Below, in pieces: positions 1-7,664 of a stretch of 44,592 nt of DNA. A model generated the notes under the pieces. The model was given only the letters and a program-made list of their open reading frames with translations, had not been told where the DNA came from and ran no database searches. The DNA comes from Alkalibacterium sp. MB6 (GTDB lineage: Bacteria > Bacillota > Bacilli > Lactobacillales > Carnobacteriaceae_A). The position numbers were made by a program, and so were the translations under genes. Every line of letters begins with the position of its first letter. The first letter of the stretch is position 1. The DNA lies in assembly GCF_009935905.1 (NCBI RefSeq), contig NZ_PREX01000023.1, positions 1 to 44,592 on the forward strand. Direction: 5' to 3'.

Positions 1-141
1 TAATGCCAGTAAGAACTTACTCAATTTAGTAAGGTAAAAAACAACGGGGAGGGTTCACCCCTTTGAGCTTGGTATATTTGGTCAGCTAGTAAAAGTGACT
101 ACGACCCAAGAAGCCCGTCACTGTAGTGATGGGAGGTTCAC
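1..141 (+). mobile_element. Right end of an IS200/IS605-family element with probable omega RNA region
   Basis: This is the 3' end of an IS200/IS605 (tnpB-type) element whose body lies left of the window. The near-perfect hairpin at 112-132 (CCCGTCACT, loop GT, AGTGATGGG) followed by GGAGGTTCAC is the usual layout of the right end of this family, where single-strand cleavage occurs just 3' of a short motif. The upstream stretch with GGGGAGGGTTCACCCC (46-61) resembles the structured part that forms the omega RNA scaffold of TnpB. The predicted boundary is 141/142, because from 142 onward the reading frame matches an SDR protein. No TnpB coding frame is recognisable here. Confidence 0.72.
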
Positions 142-738
142 AGTATAAAGAATCAAGGTTATGTAGCATTATTTGTCAAAATGGACGTCTCGGACGCAGC
201 TGATGTGAAAGAAGGAGTGAAGAAGACACTCGATGCATATGGAACCATTGATATACTTTACAATGGTGCAGGCATTCACGATGAGTACCAAAACGCTCTG
301 GAATTGGAAGAAGATGAGTACGATCAGTTAATGGCAGTCAATTTAAAAGGTCCTTATTTGGCAACTAAAGCGGTTCTTCCTACATTCTTAGAAAAAGGCA
401 AAGGAACCATTGTAAACGTTGGCTCACAAGGGTCTTTTGTTGCGGGACCAGGTGGCTCGGCTTATGTCACATCGAAACACGCCTTAGAAGGATTCACGAA
501 ACAATTGGCATTTGACTTTGGAGAAAAAGGTATCAAAGCGAACTTGTTGGCCCCGGGATATGTAGAAACACCTATGACTGAAGGGTCTGAAGAAGAACGC
601 TTGAAAGATATTCCTGCAAAAAGAGCAGGCAAACCAGAAGAGATTGCAAAATTAGCTGTCTTTTTAGCATCTGAAGAGTCCAATTACATGCATGGATCTT
701 CCGTACTCATGGATGGCGGATGGAATATCGGAAGATAA
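142..738 (+). pseudogene. Short-chain dehydrogenase/reductase, 5'-truncated by the IS element
   Basis: This is the C-terminal three quarters of an SDR-family NAD(P)-dependent oxidoreductase. Visible are the N-A-G-like segment (YNGAGI), the serine region (NVGSQGS), the catalytic Y-x3-K (YVTSK) and the APGYVETPM and MDGGW motifs. The family normally has about 245-260 residues and starts with a Rossmann TGxxxGxG nucleotide-binding motif. That part is absent: the frame is open back to the IS right end, with SDR-like residues (SIKNQGYVALFVKMDVSD) starting at 142. An internal ATG at 181 would allow a 185-residue product, but it has no ribosome binding site and would lack the cofactor site. I therefore call it a non-functional remnant. 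Confidence 0.82.
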
Positions 739-744
739 ATGAAA

Positions 745-789
745 GAACAATCTGGAGAGAGTGGTAGGATCTCCGGGTTGTTCTTTTTT
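745..789 (+). terminator. Intrinsic terminator after the SDR remnant
   Basis: An interrupted stem (GAACAA/TTGTTC outer, GGAGA/TCTCC inner) is followed by TTTTTT. Confidence 0.8.
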
Positions 790-909
790 GTTACCGTCAC
801 TGATTGTTCAAACAGACACAATTAAGACAAAAATAATTGGTCAAAGCTATTCCCTTTTGCTTGTTAATTTGTTAAACTATTCACATACCAACCAATAGGA
901 GAGACTAAA

Positions 910-1392
910 ATGAAAAAAGTTATGTGCGCCTTACGCTTTGTTTTTAGAAATGGTGAAACGTGGACAGTTAAACGCGAACATATTGGGGATTTGTGGATTA
1001 AACAAGTAACTACTAGCTTTGGACGCTTAGGAGATGATTTCCAAGAAATCCATCCGTGCGAATCTTTAAAAATCGAACTATCTAGTGAAGCGGATCATGT
1101 TAACTCAAACGACATTAACAAAGGCGGTTTAGAAGCGGGGATGTTTGCCCGAGTCACTCAATTCCGTGATATTGAAATGATGGATATTTTATACCGTGAC
1201 CGAGTAAATGGTGACAAACGAATGAACGTCGAAAAAGACCGTATTTACTTCCCATATAAAGCATTGGATACTGACGGTAACGATAACGTAAACCAAACAT
1301 CAAGCCTATACGAAGACAAATTATATATCGTCATAGACCCAGAAAGAACAGTTGAACAGGTTTACCCTCAACTAACAGCAACGCATTCCTAA
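910..1392 (+). CDS. Hypothetical protein, 160 aa
   Basis: I do not recognise the family. The 160-residue protein has no signal peptide or membrane segment, so it is probably cytoplasmic. It is a mixed alpha/beta-looking polypeptide rich in charged residues, with FRNGETW near the N-terminus and a C-terminal half with several aromatic and acidic clusters. The start at 910 is supported by AATAGGAGAG eight to ten bases upstream. It is a single-gene unit: an intrinsic terminator precedes it and another follows 17 bases after the stop. Codon use looks like that of its neighbours. Function unknown. Confidence 0.75.
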   Translation: MKKVMCALRFVFRNGETWTVKREHIGDLWIKQVTTSFGRLGDDFQEIHPCESLKIELSSEADHVNSNDINKGGLEAGMFARVTQFRDIEMMDILYRDRVNGDKRMNVEKDRIYFPYKALDTDGNDNVNQTSSLYEDKLYIVIDPERTVEQVYPQLTATHS

Positions 1393-1408
1393 TGTGTTCC
1401 CTTACCTT

Positions 1409-1440
1409 AGCCAGATGGATACCCACCATCTGGCTTTTTT
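1409..1440 (+). terminator. Intrinsic terminator
   Basis: Perfect 10-bp stem AGCCAGATGG/CCATCTGGCT with a 7-nt loop, followed by a run of T. Confidence 0.9.
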
Positions 1441-1481
1441 ATGTTTTTTAAAATAAAATGGAGAACTTTAATCGAAAATCT

Positions 1482-1671
1482 CGTTTGGTGACAAGTTAAA
1501 ATAGAAAATCAAATTGAAGTTGTATCAATCCCCGTTTGGTGGCAAGTTAAAATAGAAAATCAAATTGAAGTTGTATCAATCCCCGTTTGGTGGCAAGTTA
1601 AAACAGAAAATCAAATAGAAGTTGTATCAAAACCCGTTTGGTGAGAAGTTAAAATAGAAAATCAAACTGAA
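1482..1671. repeat. 51-bp tandem repeat, about 3.7 copies
   Basis: Units begin CGTTTGGTG at 1482, 1533, 1584 and 1635, exactly 51 bp apart. The middle copies are almost identical and the outer ones diverge slightly. Each unit also contains AAGTTAAAA-AGAAAATCAAA and GAAGTTGTATCAA. Frames checked contain stop codons, so the repeat is not coding even though 51 is divisible by three. There are no unique spacers, so it is not a CRISPR array. It lies between a terminator and the OYE gene. Confidence 0.93.
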
Positions 1672-1821
1672 CTAGTCACAATACGTAACTAATCGATTCA
1701 TACTGGAATTACAACCTCTTAATCAAACCAAACTATGATGATTTAGTGACCTTGCAACATTAAAATTGTTTTTTGTCACATAAGAGGCTAAAATGAAAGA
1801 AATATAGAGAGGATGACATGA

Positions 1822-2940
1822 ATGACGATCGACACGAATCAAGTGTATGCACAACCCTTAACATTTCCAAATGGGGTTGAGATCAAAAATCGGTTTTTAA
1901 TGGCGCCTATGACTAATAAAATGAGTTTTTTTGATGGAGTCATCACGGAAAACGAGTTAAATTATTACCGTATTCGTTCAAAAGAAGCAGGGGCCATTAT
2001 AACTGCAGCTGCGAATGTATCCGAAGGCGGAAAAGGCTGGGAGGGAGAACTTGGTGTTTATGATGATAGTCATATACCAGGTCTAGCTCAACTCGCTTCA
2101 GCAATAAAAACCAATGGAACCAAAGCGATTCTTCAAATCTTCCATGGTGGACGCGTGACCAATTCTTCTATACTAAGAGGCAAGCAACCTGTTTCAGCCA
2201 GTGCGATTAAAGCGGAGAGGCCAACTGCAGAAGAACCACGAGCATTAGAAGAAAAAGAGATTTACGACATCTTAGATGATTTCAAAGAAGCAACAATTCG
2301 TGCGATAAAAGCAGGTTTTGACGGTGTTGAAATTCACGGAGCAAATACCTATTTAATACAACAATTTTTCTCTCCCCATTCTAATCGACGTGACGATAAG
2401 TGGGGCGGAAGTGTTGAGAAACGGTTCACCTTCATTAAAGAGTTAGTAAAAAAAGTCACTGATGCGGTCGAAAGTGAAAGCACCAGTCCGTTTATTGTAG
2501 GTTACCGCTTTTCGCCGGAAGAATATGAAACGCCTGGTATACGATTTAATGACACCTTGTACCTCGTGGATCAGTTGGCCAAAATGCCGATTGATTATTT
2601 ACATGTGTCTTTAGGCAAATTCAATCAAGTATCTCAATCAACAGATTATCAAGAAAAACCCATGATAGCTTATTTAAATGAACACATTAACGGCAGAGTT
2701 CCATTCATTTCAGTAGGTGACGTTAGAAATGGAGCAGACGCAAAAGAAGCCCTGAAACACAGTGATGCCGTTGCTTTAGGACGAGTTATTTTGGCCGATC
2801 CACATATCGTTAATAAAATAGTGACGGGAAGAGAACATCTCATTCGCTATACGGTTTCCTCTGAAGAACGAGAGGAACTCTTTTTAGCAAACGGTGTGTG
2901 GCAATTCATGCAGCACATGATGGCCGACCGTTTAGATTAG
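1822..2940 (+). CDS. NADH:flavin oxidoreductase, Old Yellow Enzyme family (YqiG-like)
   Basis: This is an FMN-dependent ene-reductase-type TIM-barrel protein of 372 residues, the usual length for the YqiG group. Diagnostic features are the N-terminal LTFPNGVEIKNRFLMAPMT segment, FHGGRV, the EIHGAN substrate-binding His/Asn pair, the OYE signature FFSPHSNRRDDKWGGS followed by EKRF, and the C-terminal GDV...ALGRVILADP FMN phosphate-binding region. The family reduces activated alkenes with NAD(P)H; the physiological substrate cannot be read from sequence. The start is chosen because AGAGAGGATGACATGA precedes the ATG. The GtrA-like gene follows after 33 bases, so the two could be cotranscribed. 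Confidence 0.93.
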   Translation: MTIDTNQVYAQPLTFPNGVEIKNRFLMAPMTNKMSFFDGVITENELNYYRIRSKEAGAIITAAANVSEGGKGWEGELGVYDDSHIPGLAQLASAIKTNGTKAILQIFHGGRVTNSSILRGKQPVSASAIKAERPTAEEPRALEEKEIYDILDDFKEATIRAIKAGFDGVEIHGANTYLIQQFFSPHSNRRDDKWGGSVEKRFTFIKELVKKVTDAVESESTSPFIVGYRFSPEEYETPGIRFNDTLYLVDQLAKMPIDYLHVSLGKFNQVSQSTDYQEKPMIAYLNEHINGRVPFISVGDVRNGADAKEALKHSDAVALGRVILADPHIVNKIVTGREHLIRYTVSSEEREELFLANGVWQFMQHMMADRLD

Positions 2941-2973
2941 ACTATAACTAAAGATTAGAGAGGATTGTCTATA

Positions 2974-3372
2974 GTGAGAAAATTATATAATCGTTTTCAA
3001 CAATTTATAGATTATTTTCTCTTTGGTATTGTAACGGCAACGCTTAACGTTGGCTTGTACTTTATATTAAATGAAATCGTTGGCCTTCATTATCTATTGG
3101 CCAATGCGCTATCAATTTCTGTAGCCATTCTGTTTTCCTTTTATGTTAACAAAAAGTTTGTGTTTAAATCCGTTTCACAAGATAAAAAGGTTATTTGGCG
3201 TGAGTTCAGTTTATTTGCCGGTTCGCGTTTAGTATCGGCTTCGATTGATATGGGCGGCCTCTTTATACTTGTCTAGTGGTTTGGGATGAATTCGAATTGG
3301 GCGAAAGTCTGTGTAGAAATTCTTGTAGCGACGACAAATTTTTTAGTAAGCAAGTTTATTATTTTCAAATAA
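2974..3372 (+). pseudogene. GtrA-like membrane protein interrupted by an in-frame amber codon
   Basis: The frame encodes a small GtrA-family membrane protein, associated with transfer or flipping of polyprenyl-linked sugars for cell-wall or lipid glycosylation. Hydrophobic helices occupy about residues 10-30 and 35-55. A TAG at 3274-3276 stops the product after 100 codons. The same frame continues open for another 31 codons to TAA at 3370-3372 and encodes the family's C-terminal helix ending in NFLVSKFIIFK. The intact length would be about 132 residues, normal for GtrA. The GTG at 2974 is preferred because AGAGAGGA lies ten bases upstream; a TTG at 2965 is too close to it. Possible explanations are pseudogenisation, a sequencing error or readthrough. 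Confidence 0.82.
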
Positions 3373-3388
3373 AGGGCAGGGGGATAAA

Positions 3389-3937
3389 ATGAAAAAAGCA
3401 TTAATCAACATCGACTATACGAATGATTTCGTGGCGTCTGATGGGGCGTTGACTGCAGGAGAACCGGGTCAAGCGATACATGATACAGTTTTGAAACTAA
3501 CAAAAGAAATGTTTGAAGCGGGGGATTATATCGTTTTTGCCATTGATAAGCATGAAGCAGGTGATGACTATCATCCAGAAACGACCTTGTTCCCACCTCA
3601 CAATGAAGCAGGTTCAAAAGGTAGACACCTCTACGGTGATTTAGAAGAGTATTATCAAAAAATCAAAGATGAAAAAACAGTCTATTATACAGATAAAACG
3701 AGATACAGTGCGTTTCAAGGGACCGATTTGGAAATCAAATTAAGAGAACGAGATATTAAAGAATTGCACTTGGTTGGAGTGTGCACGGATATTTGTATTT
3801 TGCATACAGCTGTTGATGCCTATAACAAAGGCTTCAAAATTGTTATTCACCAAGATGCAGTAGCTAGCTTTAATCAAATAGGTCATGACTGGTCATTAAC
3901 TCATTTTACCAATACATTAGGGGCAACCGTCCTATAA
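3389..3937 (+). CDS. Isochorismatase/nicotinamidase-family cysteine hydrolase
   Basis: This 182-residue cytoplasmic hydrolase belongs to the isochorismatase-like superfamily. The expected catalytic triad is visible: Asp in LINIDYTNDF near the N-terminus, a lysine in YYTDKTRYSAF, and the nucleophilic cysteine in LVGVCTDICILHTA. The DKH...HPE segment fits the metal-ligand region of nicotinamidases (PncA-type), which convert nicotinamide to nicotinate in NAD salvage. Exact substrate assignment is uncertain because the superfamily is broad. The start follows AGGGCAGGGGGAT. It sits 16 bases after the broken GtrA gene and is closed by a terminator shared with the convergent gene. Confidence 0.87.
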   Translation: MKKALINIDYTNDFVASDGALTAGEPGQAIHDTVLKLTKEMFEAGDYIVFAIDKHEAGDDYHPETTLFPPHNEAGSKGRHLYGDLEEYYQKIKDEKTVYYTDKTRYSAFQGTDLEIKLRERDIKELHLVGVCTDICILHTAVDAYNKGFKIVIHQDAVASFNQIGHDWSLTHFTNTLGATVL

Positions 3938-3941
3938 ACAT

Positions 3942-3978
3942 AAAAATCCGTCACCTTTTATTAAGGGACGGGTTTTTA
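3942..3978. terminator. Bidirectional terminator
   Basis: The stem AAAATCCGTC-CC/GG-ACGGGTTTTT lies between convergent genes, with T-runs readable on both strands. Confidence 0.82.
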
Positions 3979-3979
3979 T

Positions 3980-4507
3980 TTAGCTAAATTGTACATAGAT
4001 GATTAAATCGAATGGCTCTTTATCAACAACCAAGCGGCCTTTTTCTTCATCGAAATATTTATAAGGACCACCTGTTACGTAAGCAAAAGCCATAAATATG
4101 GTCGACTGCAAATGATAAATGGCATCTTCATAAAATTCTGTTGGCAAGCTGCCTAAGTGAATCTGTTCCACATACACATCTAATTCTTTATCACCAGATG
4201 GAACTAAATTGACTTGTTGGGTACGGTAACTTTCGAACTGATAAATGGGCCCATTGATATGGCCAATTTCACTATCGGTTTTTCCTGCAAAGGCTCGTTT
4301 AGACGAGTCGTTTCTAATAATTTTATTAACGATATCATTAATAGTTGATTGATCAGAAGATAACTCACTAGCATGTATTCTAAATTTATATTTTATAGTT
4401 AAGGGACGTTGTTGAGTAAAATCTTTAAGAGATTTAAAATTAATGAGTTGATTGGATTTTCCAGAATGTTTCTTTATAAAATCCTTTATATTCTCATAGA
4501 AACTCAA
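3980..4507 (-). CDS. Hypothetical protein, about 175 aa
   Basis: Family not recognised. The protein is soluble, without signal peptide or membrane helix. The first third is basic (FIKKHSGKSNQ) and the C-terminal half looks like mixed beta strands (VNLVPSGDKELDVYVEQIHLG). A longer frame reaches a GTG at 4525, but the strong ribosome binding site GAGAGGAGG would then lie inside the coding region. The TTG at 4507, seven bases after that site, is therefore the more likely start. A promoter of good quality (TTGAAC-N17-TATGAT) lies upstream on the same strand. The gene converges on the isochorismatase gene and shares its terminator. Confidence 0.72.
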   Translation of the reverse strand: MSFYENIKDFIKKHSGKSNQLINFKSLKDFTQQRPLTIKYKFRIHASELSSDQSTINDIVNKIIRNDSSKRAFAGKTDSEIGHINGPIYQFESYRTQQVNLVPSGDKELDVYVEQIHLGSLPTEFYEDAIYHLQSTIFMAFAYVTGGPYKYFDEEKGRLVVDKEPFDLIIYVQFS

Positions 4508-4580
4508 GGGGGTTCCTCCTCTCACTGGGTAGTCCGCTGGTTTCTTTGTTTACAATAATTTAAGGATGTTCCACTTGTAA

Positions 4581-4609
4581 ATCATAACGAATAATCGGTT
4601 GAGGTTCAA
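4581..4609 (-). promoter_or_regulatory. Promoter for the hypothetical gene ending at 3980
   Basis: On the minus strand, TTGAAC (4609-4604) and TATGAT (4586-4581) are separated by 17 bases. Confidence 0.65.
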
Positions 4610-4765
4610 CTGAAACCTATCGAAACAGAAATGTTTTTTGAGCCATTTTCTATTTTACTCTTATTAGAACATTAAAATCAAGATAAAATACAAGATAGTT
4701 GTAATAGGATGATGCTAACTCATTCGGGTGCTTAGCTGTTAATCACTTACATCTTTTTTCAAGTA

Positions 4766-4793
4766 TTAGAAAAAGGCATCGATATGGTATAGT
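4766..4793 (+). promoter_or_regulatory. Candidate extended -10 promoter for the two-component system
   Basis: TTAGAA and TATAGT are spaced 16 bases apart, with TG one base before the -10 element (TGGTATAGT). The first gene starts 47 bases downstream. The rest of the 4610-4765 gap shows only AT-rich sequence. Confidence 0.5.
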
Positions 4794-4839
4794 TAAGTCA
4801 ATACAAAGCCCAGTTAATTATGAAGAAGGTGAATGGTCA

Positions 4840-5964
4840 ATGACTTTTTGGATGAAGGTTTCAATACTATTGGCAAGTTGGATGATGGGTGCATTAACTG
4901 TCGGTGTAAGCAATACACTCCTTGTTTTGAGTGTTCTTTTTTTCCTCATGTATTTTAGCTTACCCTTGTTAAAGGAATGGCCAGAAGATACCGTGTTGAT
5001 CAGTTTACCTTTTTTATCTGTCTTCGCCTTTTGGGAAACCACCTCTTCACTATTCCTTTGGCTGATTCTTCTCGTACTAATAACTGATTATAGTTATTCT
5101 AAAAGCATCAAAAACCTTCTTTACTATGGTTCATATGTGTATGCTCTCTTACTTATTTCTTTAATTACTAAAGGATTATGGGTTGCGGTATTAGCCTCTC
5201 TTATTTTATTTGTTTTTTTTATGAGTCTCTTATATTCAACCCTAACTACGGATAGTCTCAGTCGCCACTATGAATACCGAGCGACACACCTGGCTGACGA
5301 ATTATCTCAAACGAAAAGGCAGCTCTTAAGTAGTGAGCAGATGGCGAGACAGGCAGAACGTACACAAATCGCAAGAGATATTCACGATTCTGTTGGCCAC
5401 CGCTTAACAGCCTTGTTGATGCATTTGGAAGTAGCAAGAGTAAAGGCGAAACATACTGAAGAAGAAGAGACGTTCAAAGAACTAAAAGAGCTCGCTCAAC
5501 AAAGTTTAAAAGACACGCGAACAGCAGTCTATGCTCTAAGGTCGGATGAAACGGCTGGCTTGCAAGCGATCATACAATTAATTAGAAAATTAGAAACAGA
5601 AAGCCATTTAGAAATAAGTTTCGTTATTCAAGCAGGCGTCTTAAATACGAGCCTATCCAATAAACAGTCAGTTGTTCTTTACCGCTCGATTCAAGAATCG
5701 TTAACGAATATGATGCGTCATGGTAAAACAAGAAAAGGAACTGTGGAATTCGCTATTTTAGGAAAACAAGTCATTCAATTCAAAGTCAGTCATGCCATAG
5801 ATGAGAAAATAAGCATCAAAGAAGGTTTTGGTTTAGGGAGTATGAGGCAGAGGCTGGAAGAATTAGGAGGTTATCTGTCTATTTCGCAAGACAATGGCCA
5901 ACTGACTGTTAGTGGCACGATGCCTATTAAAAGCAGTGAAGGACTTACAAAAGGAGAATCGTAA
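4840..5964 (+). CDS. Sensor histidine kinase, DesK/LiaS type (HisKA_3)
   Basis: This 374-residue membrane kinase would autophosphorylate in response to an envelope signal. The N-terminal ~140 residues form about five hydrophobic segments with short loops, so sensing is probably in or at the membrane. A linker helix leads to the HisKA_3 dimerisation domain, with phospho-acceptor His182 in ARDIHDSVGHRLTALLMHLE. The ATPase domain has the N-box (QESLTNMMRHG) and the G-box (GFGLGSMRQRLEELGG). The start is preceded by AGAAGGT with nine-base spacing. The response regulator ATG follows the stop codon immediately, so they form an operon. The downstream ABC exporter is the likely regulon, by analogy with LiaRS- and DesKR-linked transporters. 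Confidence 0.93.
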   Translation: MTFWMKVSILLASWMMGALTVGVSNTLLVLSVLFFLMYFSLPLLKEWPEDTVLISLPFLSVFAFWETTSSLFLWLILLVLITDYSYSKSIKNLLYYGSYVYALLLISLITKGLWVAVLASLILFVFFMSLLYSTLTTDSLSRHYEYRATHLADELSQTKRQLLSSEQMARQAERTQIARDIHDSVGHRLTALLMHLEVARVKAKHTEEEETFKELKELAQQSLKDTRTAVYALRSDETAGLQAIIQLIRKLETESHLEISFVIQAGVLNTSLSNKQSVVLYRSIQESLTNMMRHGKTRKGTVEFAILGKQVIQFKVSHAIDEKISIKEGFGLGSMRQRLEELGGYLSISQDNGQLTVSGTMPIKSSEGLTKGES

Positions 5965-6600
5965 ATGGTATCTATTTTATTAGCCGAAGATCAGGCGTTG
6001 GTAAGAAAAGGCTTGAAGATGATGATTGAGACCGACCGTGAATTAAATGTGACAGCGGAAGCCAGTACCGGAAGAGAGGCAGTTGACTATTGTTTTAAGC
6101 AAGTCTTCGATTTGGTTATATTAGACATTCGCATGCCAGAGATGACGGGTTTAGAAGCCAGTCGTCTCATACGAGAGAATTGGCCAGATATAAAAATACT
6201 TATTCTCACGACGTTTTATGATGAAGAGTATGCACTGGAGGCAATGAAAAACCAAGTGAACGGCTACTTACTTAAAGATGGCGATGCGGATGAATTAATC
6301 CGAACGATTCGCCTCTGTTTAGAGGGAGGTCTCATGATAGAAGGACAAGTTGCGGCCAAACTCATGCCAACCTTGCTTCAACAACAGAAGAAGGAAGTCA
6401 CAAAGGTTGACCCCTCCTTAACTGAACGAGAACTGAGCATTATGAAAAAAATAAGTGAAGGCAAGTCGAATCAAGAAATCGCAGCTGAACTCTTTTTATC
6501 AGTTGGGACAGTTAAGAACCATATCACCACAATATTAGATAAATTAAATTTGAGAGACCGAACGCAAATTGCGATTTATGCTCTAACCCACAGAAGTTAA
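5965..6600 (+). CDS. Response regulator, NarL/LuxR family
   Basis: This 211-residue cytoplasmic transcription factor has an N-terminal receiver domain with acidic pocket ED (residues 8-9), phospho-acceptor Asp54 in LVILDIRMPEMTG and the conserved lysine in NGYLLKDG. A LuxR-type helix-turn-helix lies at about residues 145-205 (LTERELSIMKKISEGKSNQE, then LFLSVGTVKNHI). It starts directly after the kinase stop codon, with AAAGGAGAATCG as ribosome binding site inside the kinase gene, so translation is probably coupled. It is expected to be phosphorylated by the preceding kinase and to activate or repress the exporter genes at 6718-10037. Confidence 0.95.
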   Translation: MVSILLAEDQALVRKGLKMMIETDRELNVTAEASTGREAVDYCFKQVFDLVILDIRMPEMTGLEASRLIRENWPDIKILILTTFYDEEYALEAMKNQVNGYLLKDGDADELIRTIRLCLEGGLMIEGQVAAKLMPTLLQQQKKEVTKVDPSLTERELSIMKKISEGKSNQEIAAELFLSVGTVKNHITTILDKLNLRDRTQIAIYALTHRS

Positions 6601-6633
6601 ATAAGTGACTAAAGTCATAAGACTTGGTGACCG

Positions 6634-6662
6634 GAGACAGTGTCTGTGCTGTCTCTTTTTTT
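6634..6662 (+). terminator. Intrinsic terminator after the two-component operon
   Basis: Perfect stem GAGACAG/CTGTCTC with an eight-base loop and a T-run. Confidence 0.9.
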
Positions 6663-6717
6663 GTAGACTAATGTTACAAGAAATACGAAGAATACAAAGA
6701 GAGAGGAGTGGCTAAAC

Positions 6718-7650
6718 ATGTTAGAAACAAAGCAATTGCGTAAAACATTTAAATCATCCGTAGCTGTCCAAGGTGTGAGTCTGTATTTAGAAGAAGGGGA
6801 ATCAGTTGGATTATTAGGTCCTAATGGTGCAGGGAAGTCGACGACCATATCAATGATGTCCACCCTTTTGCCACCAACTTCGGGCGAAGTCAGGTATAAC
6901 GGAAAAGACGTGTTAAAACACCCAGGGGTATTAAGAGATATCATTGGTGTAGTTCCTCAAGAAATTGCTCTGTATACCGAATTGAGTGCCTATGAAAACA
7001 TGAAGTTTTTCGGAAAATTATACGGGTTAAGAGGGAAGAAGCTGGAAAAAAGAATAGAAGAAGTTCTAGATCTAATTGGCTTGACCGATCGGAAAAAAGA
7101 CAGTATCGAAACGTATTCTGGCGGAATGAAACGACGCATCAATATCGGTGTCACTCTTCTTCACGAACCGCAGATTTTGATTATGGATGAACCGACAGTG
7201 GGAATCGACCCTCAGTCACGAAATTATATCTTAGATATGATTCGGGAGTTGAACCGAAAAAAGAATATAACAATCTTATATACGAGTCATTACATGGAAG
7301 AAGTTGAAAAGTTATGTGACCGAGTTTATATCATGGACCATGGCGAAATCATTGCTTCAGGGACGACAGCGGAATTGAAAGCTATTTTAGCTAATGAAGA
7401 GACGATTTATATAGATGTACTGACTGCTTCATCTGAACTGGAAAACAAACTGAATAACCACCCATCTGTACAACGAGTGGCTGAATCAGAGACAGGCTAT
7501 AAAGTGATTGCTGCCAAAGGAGACAACTTGTTGAGTGATGTCTTTGACATGGCTAAAGACGTTCGAACAAAAATTACCGGTGTGTATATTCAAACGCCGA
7601 CATTAGAGGATGTCTTTTTGCATCTAACCGGACGAAAATTAAGAGACTAA
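6718..7650 (+). CDS. ABC-2 exporter ATP-binding protein
   Basis: This 310-residue ATPase energises the two adjacent membrane proteins. Walker A is GPNGAGKS (residues 34-41), the signature motif is YSGGMKRR (about 135-142) and Walker B is ILIMDEP (about 153-159), followed by the H-loop in YTSHYMEEVE. A C-terminal extension of about 90 residues is typical of ABC-2 drug, antibiotic or lipid exporters (DrrA/CcmA-like). The start follows GAGAGGAG. The permease gene begins 14 bases after the stop with its own AAGGAGGAG. Proximity to the DesK/LiaS-type two-component system suggests induction by membrane or antimicrobial stress. Confidence 0.95.
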   Translation: MLETKQLRKTFKSSVAVQGVSLYLEEGESVGLLGPNGAGKSTTISMMSTLLPPTSGEVRYNGKDVLKHPGVLRDIIGVVPQEIALYTELSAYENMKFFGKLYGLRGKKLEKRIEEVLDLIGLTDRKKDSIETYSGGMKRRINIGVTLLHEPQILIMDEPTVGIDPQSRNYILDMIRELNRKKNITILYTSHYMEEVEKLCDRVYIMDHGEIIASGTTAELKAILANEETIYIDVLTASSELENKLNNHPSVQRVAESETGYKVIAAKGDNLLSDVFDMAKDVRTKITGVYIQTPTLEDVFLHLTGRKLRD

Positions 7651-7664
7651 GGAGGAGAGGGGTC

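Noticed and set aside
181-738. Functional short SDR protein starting at ATG 181
   Set aside because: The frame is open upstream to the IS boundary with SDR-like residues, there is no ribosome binding site at 181, and the cofactor motif would be missing.
1482-1671. Possible CRISPR array
   Set aside because: The 51-bp units are contiguous and nearly identical throughout; there are no unique spacers and no cas genes.
4508-4525. GTG start of the minus-strand hypothetical gene
   Set aside because: Its first codons are the ribosome binding site GAGAGGAGG itself; the TTG at 4507 is better placed.
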